Source of the DNA: Maledivibacter halophilus
Lineage (GTDB): Bacteria; Bacillota; Clostridia; Peptostreptococcales; Caminicellaceae
Assembly (NCBI RefSeq): GCF_900167445.1
Contig: NZ_FUZT01000006.1
Coordinates: 186,001-250,000, forward strand
Length of the DNA stretch: 64,000 bases
Direction: 5' to 3'
Position 1 is the stretch's first letter, and every line of letters begins with the position of its first letter. The notes under the pieces are model-generated. The model was not told the origin of the DNA, did no database searches, and saw only the letters and a list, made by a program, of their open reading frames with translations. The position numbers and the translations under genes are program-made. This document shows, one piece after another, positions 63,888-64,000 of the stretch.

Positions 63888-64000
63888 TTATTTAATTGGC
63901 ATTACAAAAACTATCTGTTGAATCCTAACAAAAGTTGGCTGATCTTCTTCAAGCTCTTTTAATACAATATGATCGGGTTTTACTTCTATAAGATTTCCTT
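63888..64000 (-). CDS. CotB/DUF2642-like spore-coat-type protein, C-terminal end
   Basis: Only the last 36 residues lie in the window: GNLIEVKPDHIVLKELEEDQ then PTFVRIQQIVFVMPIK before the stop. This pattern of a small beta-barrel ending in RIxQIVWVxP is typical of the DUF2642/CotB-type spore-coat proteins and their relatives. The gene enters from the right edge on the minus strand, convergent with the peroxiredoxin gene. Confidence 0.6.
   Translation of the reverse strand, partial: GNLIEVKPDHIVLKELEEDQPTFVRIQQIVFVMPIK

Noticed and set aside
1..64000. CRISPR arrays, tRNA and rRNA genes
   Set aside because: No regularly spaced direct repeats, no cloverleaf-like sequences with TTCGAATC-type T loops and no rRNA signature were seen in the whole window.

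Overview
The window looks like the chromosome of a low-GC, anaerobic, endospore-forming Firmicute of the Clostridia/Tissierellia type. The evidence is AT-rich sequence, strong AGGAGG ribosome sites, the core block mutS-mutL-miaA-hfq, lexA divergent from a yneA-like gene, and two genes with in-frame UGA codons that look like selenocysteine codons. No tRNA, rRNA or CRISPR array was found.

Layout. (1) 1-7.97 kb is core DNA: mutS (3' end), mutL, miaA, hfq, a PLP-dependent YnbB-type protein, an acetamidase/formamidase-family protein, lexA and a yneA-like gene, the last two sharing three SOS boxes. (2) About 8-42.6 kb is an accessory island in advanced decay. It holds parts of a conjugative or mobilizable element: a toprim protein, mobC, a relaxase stub, Tad-pilus genes, an NlpC/P60 protein, several serine-recombinase fragments and IS256/IS3 scraps. 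A group II intron sits just after a terminator. Intact cargo includes a methyltransferase, an aminotransferase, a BtrH-like protein, a HEPN-motif protein, a CopZ-like (seleno)protein, an intramembrane-sensing two-component system with an ABC exporter, a hydrolase/TetR pair, a double-HTH MerR protein, an M28 peptidase and a lipoprotein. Several ORFs are chimeras made by deletion: relaxase to effector-binding domain, AAA ATPase to CpaB, and CocE hydrolase to IS256 transposase. (3) 42.67-64 kb returns to chromosomal content: tyrosine recombinase, histidine phosphatase, DUF4003, a GH18 protein with leucine-rich repeats, a flavoprotein plus PadR regulator, a membrane diguanylate cyclase, a 5'-nucleotidase with LysM, a TetM/EF-G-like GTPase flanked by two copies of a hairpin repeat, a metallo-beta-lactamase-fold protein, an RlmI-like methyltransferase, three deletion-scarred envelope genes, a diacylglycerol glucosyltransferase-like enzyme, the UGA-containing peroxiredoxin and the end of a spore-coat-like gene.

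How the parts work together. mutS/mutL/lexA/yneA are DNA repair and the SOS checkpoint; miaA and hfq are RNA modification and RNA binding. The sensor kinase, regulator and exporter at 28.3-33.2 kb form one detoxification module with a shared binding motif. The hydrolase/TetR and flavoprotein/PadR pairs each carry palindromic operators over their promoter. The most notable observations are the two UGA-recoding candidates, each followed by a hairpin with a G at the start of its loop, and a palindromic repeat of about 105 bp present three times.
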